Assembly (NCBI GenBank): GCA_944474755.1
Contig: OX104124.1
Location: 7,156,437-7,220,436 of the forward strand
Origin: Limnoperna fortunei
Lineage: Eukaryota > Mollusca > Bivalvia > Mytilida > Modiolidae
Length of the DNA: 64,000 nucleotides
Reading direction: 5' to 3'
The notes under the pieces are model-generated. The model saw only the letters and a program-made list of their open reading frames with translations. It did not search any database and was not told where the DNA came from. Of this stretch, positions 12,589-23,125 are shown piece after piece (position 1 is the stretch's first letter; every line of letters starts with the position of its first letter). The translations under genes and the position numbers were made by a program.

Positions 12589-13063
12589 CATCCTCACAAG
12601 TCAGGGTTTCTGTGTCCACATGTGTCCACGAACCCCTGACAAACTTAGCTAGGAAATTCCCGGGCTCATAGTCACTATTTTGATTGGCTACATCATACCT
12701 TGATGTAGCCAATCAAAAGCTCGCTTTCATTCGCGGCTTGGTAAGGTGATATCCCGATGTCGATTGTAAATAAACCAAAACGGATGTGTTGCATAGACGA
12801 CGTAAAAATAAGTGTATTTTGTACAGTAGTGTTAATAGTTTGTTATTACCGCGTTATTTATTAGTTGCCTTACGTTTTCTTCCCACTCAAGAATGAGTAA
12901 GAATGACTTCTGCCAAACACTTGCTTCTTTCAAGCAATTTCATTGGTTGATATTTTGAAGGATTGACGTCATACGAAAATCTTCTAGCCCGGGAATTTCC
13001 TAGCTAAGTTTGTCAGGGGTTCGTGGACACATGTGGACACAAAACCCCTGACTTGTGAGGATG
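12589..13063. mobile_element. 475-bp MITE with ~75-bp inverted ends and 9-bp target duplication
   Basis: The left end starts CATCCTCACAAGTCAGGG and the right end is its inverse, with arms of roughly 75-80 bp through the AAATTCCCGGGCT region and only a few mismatches. Within the left arm, CAGGGGTT-type sequence and CCCCTGAC pair again as a subterminal hairpin. Inside lies a second hairpin, TTTGATTGGCTACATCA with its inverse (12681-12719). GTCAGTGTA occurs at 12580-12588 and 13064-13072. The related array segment at 11625-11633 shows the uninterrupted site. Long ends and a 9-bp duplication suit a Mutator-like (MULE) origin. No transposase. Confidence 0.85.
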
Positions 13064-13436
13064 GTCAGTGTATATTATCTGCTGGTCATTGTAGAATATT
13101 ATCTGCTGGTCATTGTAGAATATTATCTGCTGGTCATTGTAGAATATTATCTGCTGGTCAGTGTATAATATTATCTACTGGTCATTGTATAATATTATCT
13201 GCTGGTCATTGTATAATATTATCTGCTGGTCAGTGTATAATATTATCTACTGGTCAGTGTATAATATTATCTGCTGGTCATTGTATAATATTATCTGCTG
13301 GTCATTGTATAATATTATCTGCTGGTCATTGTATAATATTATCTGCTGGTCATTGTATAATATTATCTGCTGGTCATTGTATAATATTATCTGCTGGTCA
13401 GTGTATAATATTATCTGCTGGTCATTGTATATTATT

Positions 13437-14050
13437 ACATGAATATAATTTTGCGTGTTTTTGATTGGTTTAAAAACAACTTTTGGGTCACGATAAATCG
13501 CAACAGTACTAAAATTACATTAAATGTTTGTACGCTGCACGATTCCGCTGCATTGTAGTCAAGCGGAATACGATATTGACCTGGTTTTTATGTTTTAGCA
13601 AATCAGAATAGCCGTCTTAACAAATTCGTTTGTCCAATCAAATCGATTGTATTAATTGTACATCGTGCGTGACAACAACAAATGGGAGAAACGTCGGCTC
13701 TGCGATATATTGATTCATTTATACTCTTCTAAATATTTGCAACTGTAATTTCAGGATTAACAGCAAATTGATATCAGAATGCAGTATTAAATAAAAGTAT
13801 TAAGGGTACCAACAATTTCAAAATCTAAACAGGGGCTCCAGTAGAAAAAACATCCTCTGTTTTTCGGATCAAGTGAGATGGTGGTTTTATTCATGTAATA
13901 AAACAATTAATCACTTTGATATACGGTCGCTATCAGGATTGATCAGCCCTCAAAAATGTATATTCACCTCGCCTAGCGGCTCAGTGAATATTACATTTTC
14001 TCTGGCTGATAAATCCTGATAGCGACCTATATCAAAGTCATTAATTGTAT
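13437..14050 (+). mobile_element. ~610-bp dispersed element, copy 1, with terminal foldback
   Basis: Inserted in the minisatellite. Its left part (ACATGAATATAATTTTGCGTG onwards) and right part are matched in reverse by 19425-20035, so the two define one element. The last ~140 bp form a long hairpin: 13905-13967 pairs with about 13982-14046, closing on the GC-rich loop CTCGCCTAGCGGCT. Ends resemble ATACAATTTT inverted. No ORF of note; probably a non-autonomous DNA element inserted at a TA-rich site. Confidence 0.75.
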
Positions 14051-14502
14051 AATATTATCTGCTGGTCATTGTATAATATTATCTGCTGGTCAGTGTATAA
14101 TATTATCTACTGGTCAGTGTATAATATTATCTGCTGGTCAATGTATAATATTATCTGCTGGTCAGTGTATAATATTATCTGCTGGTCAGTGTATATTATC
14201 TGCTGGTCAGTGTATAATATTATCTGCTGGTCATTGTATAACATTATCTGCTGGTCAGTGAATAATATTATATGCTGGTCAGTGTATAATATTATCTGCT
14301 GGTCATTGTATAACATTATCTGCTGGTCAGTGTATAATATTATCTGCTGGTCATTGTATAATATTATATGCTGGTCAGTGTATAACATTATCTGCTGGTC
14401 AGTGTATAATATTATCTGCTGGTCATTGTATAATATTATCTGGTGGTCAGTGTATAATATTATCTGCTGGTCAATGTATAATATTATCTGCTGGTCAGTG
14501 TA

Positions 14503-14586
14503 CAAAAAAACTAAAATGAATTTGAGCTTATATTTTATAAATTTAATTTAGACTTAGTCCTTTCTATTCTTGTAAAGAGAAATAGT
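14503..14586 (+). repeat. Array flank, first copy of an ~85-bp duplication
   Basis: Non-minisatellite sequence starting near ACAAAAAAACTAAAATGAATT and ending in AGAGAAATAGTG. The same sequence with few differences lies at 15373-15462. The minisatellite and its right border were therefore duplicated together. Confidence 0.85.
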
Positions 14587-14654
14587 GGTCATTGTATAAT
14601 ATCTGCTGGTCAGTGTATAATATTATCTGGTGGTTAGTACTAGTATATAATATT

Positions 14655-15330
14655 ATACAATTACGGCCCTTTGAAGAGGTGAATATCTAAAATTGTCAAC
14701 CAGAGGTGAGGTTATTTCCCTGAGGGCTTTAGCCAGAGGGAAATAACCCCAGCGAGGTTGACAATTTTGATATTCACTGATTTCAAGGGCCGTAACTGTT
14801 TTATTATACCGAACAAACAGTGGACTGGAATATCATATGCTGTGTATTTGTGTTTTTATCATGTTTATGTTGAAACTTGTTTATTTCAAGGGTTATTCAC
14901 CAAGGGTTATTCACCGGTGAATAATAGGGTTATTCAATGGACATGGGTTTTTGAAAAGGTTATTCAACTTTTGTACGAATTTGAAGAAAAATACCCAGAT
15001 TATTTCACGTCACGTGACCTTATTTCATCCAATTAAATCAATTACTAATTCAGTAAGGTATAACAATATCCGGTATTTTCCTTTGATCTTTGTGTGCGAT
15101 ATTATTCCATCTCACACTACTAGCTTGAGACGGGCCCATCTCAGCTCGCTGTCAAGACATCGTTAAGTAACACTGTGACGTCACAATGTTACAAAACAAC
15201 GATAAACAGATTATTTACATTTTATAAAACTCTATGCATTTTCTCGTCATCTCATCTCAGGGCTGACACCCTTTTGATGAGATATGAACGAGAAAACGCA
15301 TCTCGTTTAAAAAAACCGTAAATTACCTAT
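14655..15330 (+). mobile_element. ~675-bp insertion with foldback at each end
   Basis: Splits minisatellite blocks. It starts ATACAATTACGGCCC and ends near CCGTAAATTACCTATAAT, weakly inverted. 14657-14799 is a long hairpin with arms such as GGTTATTTCCCT / AGGGAAATAACC closing on GGGCTTTAGCC. 15167-15192 is a palindrome centred on TGACGTCA. 15235-15300 is another hairpin (arms TTTTCTCGT..CTCATC). GGTTATTCACC is tandem near 14900. A 92-codon frame here crosses a hairpin arm and is not considered a gene. Confidence 0.6.
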
Positions 15331-15372
15331 AATTATCTGCTGGTCAGGGTATAATATTATCTGCTGCTTAGT

Positions 15373-15462
15373 GTACAAAAAACTAAAATGAATTTGAGCT
15401 TATATTTATAAATTTAATTTAGACTTAGTCATTTCTCTTCTTGTTAGGAGAAATAGTGTCTA
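15373..15462 (+). repeat. Array flank, second copy of the ~85-bp duplication
   Basis: Near-identical to 14503-14586. It marks the true right border of the minisatellite locus; sequence beyond it is single-copy. Confidence 0.85.
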
Positions 15463-16002
15463 CAAAAAGTTGACAGAGTATTGAAAAATGTCTTTGAAAT
15501 AATATTATGTTAGCAAGGAATAATGTGTTCGTTTGTATTCAGCTGTAAATAAAACTTCTTCAAATGAAAGAATTTTAAATTAAATTTAGAACTACACTTC
15601 AATATGCCAAAAATGCCCATTAAGTATAAAAAAGCTTCTTTTTCAATTACTATCCTACTTTTATGGGGAGTATCCAATCTTCTAATGCAATTTACTCCTG
15701 ATTTATGTTATTTTTTAACAAAAGTTATGCAATAATTCTGAAGAAGACTTCCCTGTATCATAGATAGATTTGATATTGTTCAGCTGTAAATCTTTAGTTT
15801 GAATGCAAAATTAGAATCCCAATGTCAAGTCCCTTTAATCTCTATGCACAGTTTAAAGTTTGAGGCCACCTTATGTACATAGTGTTAGAAAATACAACTG
15901 TGTGTCTAGTTGTCATAAAGACTTGACTTGACTTGGGAGAGTTTTTAAACGAATGCCCTTGGTCGGACAGAATATCATAAAGACAGTTAAAAAGGTTTTA
16001 TT
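15463..16002. other. Non-coding, nothing recognised
   Basis: AT-rich single-copy sequence between the minisatellite border and the hairpin-headed repeat at 16003. No exon candidate. Confidence 0.55.
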
Positions 16003-16320
16003 ATATCCCACTCCCCATGGGGAGTAGGATATACTGTTTTCAGTCAGTGTGTATGTGTCAATATTTGTGTCAGTCTATAACCATATTGTTGCCGTCCATA
16101 ACCATTTTTCATCACCATCCATTACAATTTTTAGTTGCCGTCCATAACAATTTTTTTGTAGCCGTCCATAGCCATTTTAGATCACTGTTCATAACCATAT
16201 TTTATTACTGTCCATAACCATTTTTCTTCACCGTCTATAGCCATGTTTCGTCACCGTCCATAACGATTCTTCGTTGCCGTCCATAACCATTTTCCATAAC
16301 TGTCCATAACAATTTTTCAA
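16003..16320 (+). mobile_element. Hairpin-headed repeat with ~20-bp tandem units
   Basis: Opens with a near-perfect hairpin (16003-16031: ATCCCACTCCCC / GGGGAGTAGGAT around ATGG), then ATACTG. 16065-16315 holds about a dozen degenerate units of GCCGTCCATAACCATTTTT (about 20-22 bp). Related heads with GTATACTG occur at 41599 and 47022. The hairpin-then-tandem layout resembles the Helentron-like families at 9 and 54 kb, but no 3' end is recognised. Confidence 0.6.
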
Positions 16321-16382
16321 GTCCTGCAACTCAAAGGTTGCTTTGTTGATTAAAGTTAATATATGTCCTATAAATGGAATCA

Positions 16383-16528
16383 AAATAATTCATTGGGGCA
16401 AGAGTATATATTGATTTTACCATGGGTTTGCCCTTAATGCCCACGCTAACGCAGAAGGTCAAATATTGGACATAAAGGGCAAACCTGTGGTAAAATCAGT
16501 ATACATTCATGCCCCATTGAATTATTTC
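16383..16528. repeat. Foldback hairpin, ~55-bp arms
   Basis: AATAATTCATTGGGGCA...GATTTTACCATGGGTTTGCCC pairs with GGGCAAACCTGTGGTAAAATC...TGCCCCATTGAATTATT. The loop region contains CACGCTAACGCAG. Isolated non-coding foldback. Confidence 0.8.
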
Positions 16529-18357
16529 TAAATTATACCTGCTCACCATAGTAGATTTTGTCTAGCAACAGGCCTCGATTTACATAATGAAAATTTCATG
16601 AAATGTAAGGTGATAAAGTCTTGCTTGTTGTCTAGTATAAGTATAAAATTGAGTACTGATTAAATTAGTCAACATAATAGTTTTTTTACCTTTTGTTTAC
16701 TGTCAACTTTAACAAACCATTTATAAAAAAATCATTTTTGACTGACAAATGTCAAAATTAAAAACTTATTACCTAGTACATGATCTCATATTTAAGAATT
16801 CAAACAAAATTTAAAATCCTGAAATAGATATAAAATTGTAGTGTTATTACAGTATCATGTGTGTATGTAATCATTTATATTTATATAATAATCATTATGG
16901 TAATATATAGGGACGTCCTCAGACCTGCACCGTTGCCTTACTGTTTTGGTGCAGTGTACAGTGTTGCTATCTATTAATATTAAATTGTCAGATCAAATTG
17001 TATCGGTTTGTTATTGTTACTGCTATTTGAGATTTGAATGCATTCTTTTGAAGTGTCATTGAATTTATTAGATTTTCATTAAAGAACTAAAAATAGCATG
17101 GTTTGCAATTTCATGCTAGTACACTTGAGTTTTCATGCTTCACATTGATATCTGCCTGTGTTAAAATATCTAACCCTATATCTTTCAGGCTGGCATCTTC
17201 CAAATTAACCTTATTTACATTGCAGACTATGTAAAAGTCTGGATATATTGAGACCTTGTATAGACACTAAAGGTGAAATTTACATTTTCTATAATTTTGT
17301 AAAAAAGTTTGTGACGCGATACATTTTTCTTATTTTAATAAAGAGTAAATATTATGAATTCATATCCTATGCTAAAGTAAACATTTTCTCATCTTTATTC
17401 TATGTAAAAATGACTTCAAAGGTAATAATTTTTAAAACTTCATTATTGCTACCTAAGATGATCGCTGGCCCAATACTTTGTTAAAATACCCATTGGCTGT
17501 GCTTTTTACGCTTTTTATATAGAATTTTTAGGGGATACATTTTTGACAGATTATGTTGTAAGAGTTATACTTTACGGAACTGTCGTCAGTTTCTGAATAA
17601 ATTTCATTCTTATAATTTAACACTTTCAATTGAAACAAAGTGTAGGTATAGTAACAATTTTATTGATTAACAGCGTTAATGATTTCAATACAAAATACAG
17701 CAGAAGCTGTTCATGTCTGTGAATGGTAAATTGACATTACCTTACCATAAAACAATTCATTCTCTCCATTGATCTAATGTTAAAATACAGCCAGAATGAC
17801 TCTGTGTCAGGCAAACCTCTTTAACAATTCAGAACTTCAGGCAATTAACCTATTTCTGGTTGGATTTGGAAAGCATTATTGTAGCGTCACAATAATTGTC
17901 TGACAACACAAGTCTGTGATATATAATGATTTTCTTATGACAGCTGACCAATACTGAAAGTGTCGTCTGCTAACATTTTGGGTATGTTCCACAATTTCAT
18001 ACACTGTGCCTGATTAAGGATTTGGAACATATATATAAAGATAGCTATTTGCCATCGATATTTAAACCCTCTATTGACAATGATCGCTTCTGTTACGGAT
18101 GACCCTACCCATTGATTTATAGTTTGATAACTAACTGAATATTGCTTGATAAACATGGAGGATGTGGCATCCCATTTTTTATTATTCAAGGAAGGTGGAT
18201 CAAGTACTAGTACCTGGTGGTTAATCCTCCAACTTGGATAAAACCACTTCCACAATGTGATGTTAAAAATTATGATAATAAAGGGCAAATTTTACTGCCG
18301 TTATAATCCAAAAGTTAGTTTTCTGATTTGTCACATTAGACTCGCCAAAAAAAAAAA
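16529..18357. other. Non-coding, nothing recognised
   Basis: AT-rich sequence. ORFs on either strand have neither donor/acceptor context nor compositional bias. AAATTTTACTGCCG near 18285 recurs near 34234 and hints at an old shared repeat. Confidence 0.5.
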
Positions 18358-18636
18358 GTGAGGATACGATTAATCATTCTCATCTTTATAATGATAATAC
18401 TGATTTTATTTAAAGACGATTATACAGTTAATCTACTGATCTTCCCTGAGGCCCTCTTGCATGAAACGTACAAAAACGTTACAAACAAGTTTGCTGTTGA
18501 ATCAGAAACAGTAAGTATAAAGGTGAATATAAAAGCCTCGCCACAACTGGCGAAGTGGGCCACAAAGCTGCCCTACTTGGACCTGAAATTGCCCCAATGT
18601 GCCTCTAAAGCGAATTCAAGTTTCCCAGTTATTTAA
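18358..18636 (+). CDS. Weak ORF / exon candidate, unknown
   Basis: A 92-codon frame starts with a hydrophobic stretch (RLIILIFIMIILILF) and ends with more protein-like codons and higher GC, including PQLAKWATKLPYLDLKLPQ. A strong donor-like ACA|GTAAGTATA lies inside at 18510/18511, so if real it may be an exon ending there, with GATTATACAG as a possible acceptor. The hydrophobic N-terminus is largely a product of AT-rich sequence. I recognise no family. It could equally be part of a repeat. Confidence 0.2.
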   Translation: MRIRLIILIFIMIILILFKDDYTVNLLIFPEALLHETYKNVTNKFAVESETVSIKVNIKASPQLAKWATKLPYLDLKLPQCASKANSSFPVI

Positions 18637-19424
18637 GTCACTCTCCCCGTGTCGCCACTATGATTCACAGAAGGTACTTGTATATTTGGTCAAACATCCA
18701 ACTTTTGGATAAATATGAAATACCCAATAAAAATTTCAAACTTTTTAAATATGTTTTATCATCTTTCGTGCCATTTTTTTCATTTCTGGGATACATCTGT
18801 TTACTGAATGTGAACAATTAGAAAAACACCGATTACAACAAAACTTGTCAACGATTAAAAAAGAAAAAAACTAAATCTGATTGTGTCATGGTTTAAAAAA
18901 AAAGAAATTTCATCCTGAAAAAAAACAACAGTTATTAACAATGATTATTTTCCCTACATTTATAGAGTATATAAACACTTTAAATCGTTTAAAAGATAGT
19001 GGGATAACTAAATATATTGCCTCCATGATATAAAAATGCAAATAAGAAAATCAGGAACAATTTATAATTTTGTAGAAATCACTTGGTCAGATGTTCATAA
19101 AATATATATGTTTGCAATGATATTTTAGTTGATAATAGTTCAAATTACTTTTTAATTTTACATTTTAAATTGTACAGTTACTGTAGAGGAAGTAACTTAT
19201 AAATATATTAATTATTGGATTTAAATGGTTTAATACATATCTTAATTCTTTTATTTTTTTTTACAATGTGTAAATTTCCTTTGAAGTTAAAACTCAAGAA
19301 CCATGGGCATATATTATTATACTTCCCAAAAGTTAAAAATCTTGGTCTTACATTTCCTCAGCTGTATAAACAAAGTTGCCTGTTTTTTTTCCAGATTTGT
19401 TCTACTATACAATTTATGACTTTG
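18637..19424. other. Non-coding, nothing recognised
   Basis: Very AT-rich with long A and T runs; no supported feature. Confidence 0.55.
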
Positions 19425-20035
19425 ATGTAGTGCACTATCAAGATTTATCAGCCAAAGAAAATGTAATATTCACCCAGCTGCTAGACAATGGGGGCTGAGA
19501 AATCCTGATAGTGACTGTATATCAAAGTCAGTAATTGTTTTATTACATGAATAAAATCACTATCTTCCTTGTTTAGAAAAACAGGATGCTTACATTTCGT
19601 AATTGTTGTAATACTGGTTAACCTTAATATTTTTCTTTTGATATTGATTGGCTGATAATTTTGAAGTTCTAGTTTCATCCCATTTCAAAACTATAGAAGA
19701 ATATAGGTAAATCATTAATTTTATTCTTCAATTTTTTAACAGTATGTATAAAGATGACCATATTAAATGACCACTAAAATTGAAATTTATAATTATATTG
19801 GAACAGTATTAAAAAACAGGCTTGAACTGGTAGTTAACACAAAATTGTACTTTTTGATATATTTTTAGAGAAAAACCAGGTCAATATTGGATTCCAATTG
19901 ACCACTGTGCAGCGGATTCATGCAGCCGACACTCATTTTTTATATTTTTATGTAATTTTAGTGGTGTTTTTTGAGAATCGAAAGTTGTTTAGGACAATAA
20001 AAAAACACGCAAAATTGTATTCATGTAGTTATAAT
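19425..20035 (-). mobile_element. ~610-bp dispersed element, copy 2
   Basis: Reverse-strand homologue of 13437-14050. Its foldback end is at 19425-19545 (ATCAAAGTCA..., CAGGATTTCTCAG), followed by ATTGTTTTATTACATGAATA. The far end at about 20020-20035 reads TACATGAATACAATTTTGCG on the reverse strand. It is more decayed in the hairpin than copy 1. Two copies at unrelated sites define the boundaries and show it is mobile. Confidence 0.72.
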
Positions 20036-20305
20036 TATACTTATACCTTTGATTTACCATATTTAATATATTATCAAATAACGCTGGTTCGGAGGAGTTA
20101 ATTGGTGTATGATCAAGTTAAGTCTGATAGAGAGTTTATACTCCAATGAATTATGTAAAATCAATATTCCCACAATTTAAGAATAATTTTCGTCTCCAAA
20201 CCTTTTGTTAAATTTTAGTGAACACACTATTTTATTGCAACATGTGTATTCATATACTAGTTCTGTTCATCGAAAAATGAATGATAAAAGGTCAACCAAT
20301 TAAGG

Positions 20306-20660
20306 ATTAACTACAAAAAATATTTTCTCCATCGAAGGATAACAAAATTTCCGTTTTGCACATTGTATAATCCGCGTAGCGGATTATATTAAATGTGCAC
20401 AACGGAAATTTTGTTATCCCTTGATGGAGAAAATATTTTTTGTAGTTAATACTTATAAATAAATCCAAACAATAGAATTAACTCAACAATTTTATATTTG
20501 TAACTGGACATTTTTGAAAAAAGAGATCAACACAAAAACTGTTAGTTTCCCGTGGAGTAATATATGACGTCAAATGGCGCGTGTCTCCATGACGATCAAA
20601 TTTGTTTTCCATCCTCTGATAGAAAATATTTTCCAGCCAATGAAAAGTCAGTATTCTCGC
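20306..20660 (+). mobile_element. Palindrome-headed element (near-perfect 145-bp hairpin)
   Basis: 20306-20450 is a near-perfect inverted repeat: ATTAACTACAAAAAATATTT...GCAC pairs with GTGC...AAATATTTTTTGTAGTTAAT, closing on ATAATCCGC GTA GCGGATTAT. The following ~210 bp (with TGACGTCA at 20575 and TTTTCCAGCCAATGAAAAG near the end) match 61250-61600 in reverse, so hairpin and body travel together. No ORF. Confidence 0.8.
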
Positions 20661-21240
20661 AAAATTTATTTATTCAAAAATGATGAATAAAATACAGCAA
20701 TTTAGAAACGATAATATCCATTCTATAAATTCAAATAGTTTTCTCTCATGTACAGGACAACAATTTTAATACGAATAAAATGCAGATTATGCATTGTTTT
20801 AAACCGAATGTTTGAATGCAGTTAAAAAATGTTATGAAAGATAAATATTACTCTTTATGAAACTAAGTATCACATTGTTTAGTAAAAGAAATTAAATCCT
20901 GGAAATTGTTGTGAAAATTTTTACCCAAAACGACTGAGGATCACAACCTATTTCAGCATTACTAGATGAGGTCAGGGGTCAAGATATTCACCTAAGTGAA
21001 TCCAGTAAAGGTAGTTTGGTAATTTTCTGTAATTGAACATATTAATACATGTATTGAGTTAGAATTATATGCAGAATAAAATGTAATGCAAAATGAGGTT
21101 GTGTTTAGATTGTCTCCCTTTAACAGTACCAGTTATGTTTTAATTACACCTTATATAACAATCCTGGATTCTGATTGGTTGATAGCAGGTATAATTTTAA
21201 ATTATTTTAATGCATTCTGGCATTTTGACACCTGTTGGAT
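20661..21240. other. Non-coding, nothing firmly recognised
   Basis: CCTGGATTCTGATTGGTTGATAG near 21162 resembles the hairpin at 44076-44146 (CCAATCAGGATTC), perhaps a shared decayed element. The 90-codon frame at 21086-21358 runs into the SINE and is not credible. Confidence 0.5.
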
Positions 21241-21475
21241 TTTTGTTTGTATGGTGTTTAACCCCAATTTCAGCAATTTTTCAGCTATGGCATTGAGTCC
21301 TGTTTTTATTTGGGAAGTATGTTGGAATTCCCCCGTGAAAACCCCTGACCTTCAGTAGGAAAACTGGAAATCCTTGTCAATTAAGTTTGGAGTCGAGTGT
21401 TCCCTGCATGCAGTGGGGCTGGAACCCTTAATCTCAGTCTTGACATCTTTGATTGTGAGATCATTACCTATTAAT
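21241..21475 (-). repeat. SINE copy, reverse orientation, decayed head
   Basis: Read on the reverse strand: a decayed head, GACTCCAAACTTAATTGACAAGGA, the CTGAAGGTCAGGGGTTTTC block, then the CCATAGCTGAAAAATTGCTGAAA tail block. The tRNA-like region is barely recognisable beyond the AATCTCAG match. Confidence 0.8.
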
Positions 21476-22148
21476 TGAGCTTTTGCAACCTTCAAATCCG
21501 TATAAGGTTTTGTCTCATCCTGTAAGATATTACAGGTATCTGTTTATGTAGGTTAGTTTGCAAAAAAATGTTTTGAGACTGAACAAGATGTTAATTTCTC
21601 AACTTTTTTTAAAATCTCCATATACATGATATATCTTTTAATTAATTAAAAAAAAATTCAAGTATATTTTCATAGGTGGGTTTTCCTTCACAATATTTAA
21701 AATCATATTTTTGTGTATTTGAACACTCATGTTAGATAATTGAATAACTGTACTTGTAATAATATAATAATAGATCAATTTAAATACAACATTTTGAAGT
21801 AAAGACTTCAATCCTTATTAAAATTTTATAATATGACACAGCAGGTATCAAGCATCTCAAGATTTTCGCTACAGTTTAATCAACACTTTTTAAATGTAAT
21901 TCTTTAAAATTATATCATGTGAAAAATGATTAACAAAATGTTTATTACCCCTCTTCAACACTACATTTGGAAAGGGTGTCAGTTCGTGTATCATATATAG
22001 TTATGAATATTTTTCTAATGTAGAAATGAATTATATAAACATTGATGGACACTTATAGGAAATATTCGTTTTCTCTGTTTGTAATGAAGGTAGGTAAAAA
22101 TCAAAAACAAAACAGCTTTTGATCTTTGAAAGTATTTTTAGAATTTTT
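21476..22148. other. Non-coding, nothing recognised
   Basis: AT-rich sequence with no supported feature. Confidence 0.55.
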
Positions 22149-22569
22149 ATGCCCCCGCGACGACATGTCGGGGGGCATAAAGTTTTACTCATGTCCGTCT
22201 GTCCGTACGTACGTCCGAACAAATTTCCGTCAAGCTTTTTTCAGAAACCGTACATGAGAACAATTTTAAATTTGGCAGAGTGGTTCAGTATCACAAGTTG
22301 TACGTCCTAAGCGAATTTCAGACCTGTCGGACAACTACTTCCTGTTTGGGACTTCATTTGTACGTAAATACGTCCGTCTGTATGTACAAATTTCCGTCAA
22401 GCTTTTCTCAGAAACCGTACATGAGAACAATTTGAAATTTGGCAGGGTTGTTCAGTATCACAAGTTGTATGTCCTAAGCGACTTTCAGACCTGTCGGACA
22501 ACTGCTTCCTGTTTGGGACTTACTTTAGCGGGGGCATCCGTGTCCCATGGACACATTCTTCAATTTTTT
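22149..22569 (+). mobile_element. Pearl/Helentron-like element, short copy with two core repeats
   Basis: Same family as 9033-9998: identical 5' hairpin with one extra G, a much shorter CCGT-like tract, two core repeats (AAATTTCCGTCAAGCTTTT at about 22222 and 22388), GCGGGGGC, the GTGTCCCATGGACAC hairpin and ACATTCTTCAATTTTTT. Both copies start after a T-rich flank with TATGCCCC. The different number of core units (two versus five) shows the repeat number changes within a family. Confidence 0.8.
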
Positions 22570-23125
22570 AAACAATATTTTCCATAATCTACTGGTTTGT
22601 TTACCATAAAATTGTTTATTTTGTTCCAGGTGTCAAAATCTGAAAATTAGCGATTGATACAAAACTCATCGATATATGTGATACAAGAAGTACTTTTGTC
22701 AATCTACTTTTTGACATTATAATGAATGTTATATAACCAATATGATTCTATATGACATCGATGATGACTCTCATTCTATGAATGAAATGTGACATCATAA
22801 TGCGTGTGACGTTAGGGACTATATTTTTATGTCAAAATGCTACATTGAATATTAAACATTTTTAATTTTAAATATTCATTTTGTGTCTTCCTTTTTTATA
22901 CTTTTTAATTATAGATAAACTTATTACCGGTACATAGATTTTAGTGCAGGTATAACTACCTGTATTATGTTGAGACTGTTGTGTACATTCGTATCACTCA
23001 AAGACGCATGCCTTCTGTATCACTACACTTATCATTATCATTTGTTGTAAAGTTATTCAAGTTCACAATGAGTTTATAAAATTGGTTGATTTGCGGTTTT
23101 GTAGAACAGTGTTACTGTAAACTGC
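22570..23125. other. Non-coding, nothing recognised
   Basis: AT-rich sequence; no gene or repeat supported. Confidence 0.55.

Larger units (their letters stand above)
10741..15372 (+). repeat. ~24-bp minisatellite array with interruptions
   Basis: Core unit CTGGTCAGTGTATAATAT plus TATCTG, usually 24 bp with 21-bp variants. Array blocks are 10741-10886, 11200-12588, 13064-13436, 14047-14502, 14587-14655 and 15331-15372. Interruptions are a 313-bp segment, a 475-bp MITE, a ~610-bp element, a duplicated non-repeat flank and a ~675-bp element. Higher-order copies exist: about 11391-11715 repeats at 12343-13150 (minus the MITE), and about 11968-12140 repeats at 14047-14240. Each unit contains the palindrome ATAATATTAT. 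Long reading frames arise because the unit lengths are multiples of three and contain no stop. Confidence 0.95.

Noticed and set aside
14758..15036. 92-codon forward ORF
   Set aside because: Begins within a hairpin arm of the 675-bp insertion and has low-complexity, AT-driven composition.
10741..15372. CRISPR-like array
   Set aside because: Units are contiguous with no unique spacers, and the window is eukaryotic.
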